From: Polynucleobacter cosmopolitanus
Lineage (GTDB): Bacteria > Pseudomonadota > Gammaproteobacteria > Burkholderiales > Burkholderiaceae
NCBI RefSeq assembly: GCF_002224225.1
Contig: NZ_NJGG01000001.1
Location: 959,374 to 1,023,373, forward strand
Reading direction: 5' to 3'
Length of the DNA: 64,000 nt
The notes below the pieces were generated by a model. The model saw only the letters and a program-made list of their open reading frames with translations. It was not told the DNA's origin and did no database searches. Below are positions 63,630-64,000 of the stretch, piece after piece. The position numbers and the translations under genes were made by a program. The stretch's first letter is position 1. The number at the start of each line of letters is the position of its first letter.

Positions 63630-64000
63630 ATCCACCACAAACATCGCTGGCTTCTGTGCCAACTGCTATTCAAGATAATGGCTATGTCGCTTTATCCCCT
63701 GAGCAATTTTTTGAGCTGTCTCAACACAAGCTGAACGAATGGCAAGATCTATCGGGTACTTGGAAAAATTTACCCGCTGATGCCTATTTGAAAGATGGTG
63801 GTCGTTACCGTCAAAGAAGGCATGCCAGTTTTGTGATTAAAAATAATTCAGTAACATTGGCCCCTCACCGTGCCCATTGGCAACCAGTTTCTTATAACGC
63901 TTTACATGGCGGCATTGATCGATGGTTTGAGCCTTGTGAAGAAACTTTTGCAAACTCAGTGGCACTCAAAGATTTTTTATTGAACTTGGCTCTTCAGTTT
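63620..64000 (+). CDS. 2OG-Fe dioxygenase family protein, C-terminus cut by window edge
   Basis: The first 127 codons from the ATG at 63620 read MLLDPPQTSLASVPTAIQDN..., with QDNGYVALSPEQFFEL, and GRYRQRRHASFVI near residue 63, which I recognise as the 2OG-Fe dioxygenase (PF10014) type. The family contains biofilm/stress protein BsmA and amino-acid hydroxylases. The iron-ligand HxD motif lies beyond the visible part. The start lacks a ribosome site, which is discussed under the leader ORF. It follows the Hyi-like gene on the same strand. Confidence 0.75.
   Translation, partial: MLLDPPQTSLASVPTAIQDNGYVALSPEQFFELSQHKLNEWQDLSGTWKNLPADAYLKDGGRYRQRRHASFVIKNNSVTLAPHRAHWQPVSYNALHGGIDRWFEPCEETFANSVALKDFLLNLALQF

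Noticed and set aside
1..64000. Mobile elements, prophage or CRISPR-Cas
   Set aside because: I found no transposase, integrase, Cas or phage structural gene and no long repeats in the window.

Overview
The window looks like chromosomal DNA of a small-genome, low-GC betaproteobacterium, most likely Polynucleobacter or a close Burkholderiaceae relative. I infer this from gene order, not from a search. Signs are moaA/moeA-rne-rluC, maf-yceD-rpmF-plsX-fabHDG-acpP-fabF, degP-lepA-lepB-rnc-era-recO-pdxJ-acpS-nagZ, earP-efp with an Arg32 EF-P, and uvrC-pgsA-tRNAGly-tRNACys. I see no IS element, integrase, prophage or CRISPR array.

Positions 1-13,400: a truncated M48 membrane protease, two outer-membrane-type proteins, orn, an AEC carrier, mog, pmbA, folA-thyA next to a head-to-head iron-type ABC transporter, a ferredoxin with its reductase, and a 2-hydroxyacid dehydrogenase. 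Positions 13,500-24,700: molybdenum cofactor genes moaA and moeA, rne with a long leader, rluC, an FAH-family hydrolase, a HAD phosphatase, sppA, an RsmI-like methyltransferase, maf, yceD and rpmF. Positions 24,700-30,200: the fatty-acid synthesis operon. Positions 30,300-39,500: the envelope, translation and RNA housekeeping run from the Do-type protease to nagZ; rpoE-rseA-rseB, which I would expect before the protease, are absent.

Positions 39,500-46,600: a two-gene YeeE/YedE (PmpAB-like) sulfur transporter behind a consensus promoter overlapped by a perfect 20-bp palindrome, a noncoding block with an inverted DnaA-box pair, earP-efp, uvrC whose start codon interlocks with that of earP, a toxin-antitoxin locus whose toxin carries an in-frame stop, pgsA and two tRNAs.

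Positions 46,600-64,000 are more accessory: an ATP-grasp protein with a small partner, a TfoX-domain protein, an extradiol dioxygenase, a GntR-controlled catabolic cluster (CMD protein, 3-hydroxyisobutyrate dehydrogenase-like enzyme, Bug binding protein) with matching palindromes at two promoters, a DsbA/FrnE-like protein, a FemAB/GNAT-like protein, an SOS locus (LexA box, umuDC, divergent HNH nuclease), a duplicated His-tailed membrane protein, an MHS transporter coupled to a Cys-rich protein, a pair of very small proteins, a tyrosine phosphatase, a MOSC protein, a hydroxypyruvate isomerase-like protein and a truncated 2OG-Fe dioxygenase.

No single locus is clearly a new defence or metabolic system. 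The best candidates for new biology are the GntR cluster, the small-protein pair at 61187-61582, the palindrome-controlled YeeE pair, and the duplicated His-tailed membrane protein. All calls rest on reading translations and motifs by eye.
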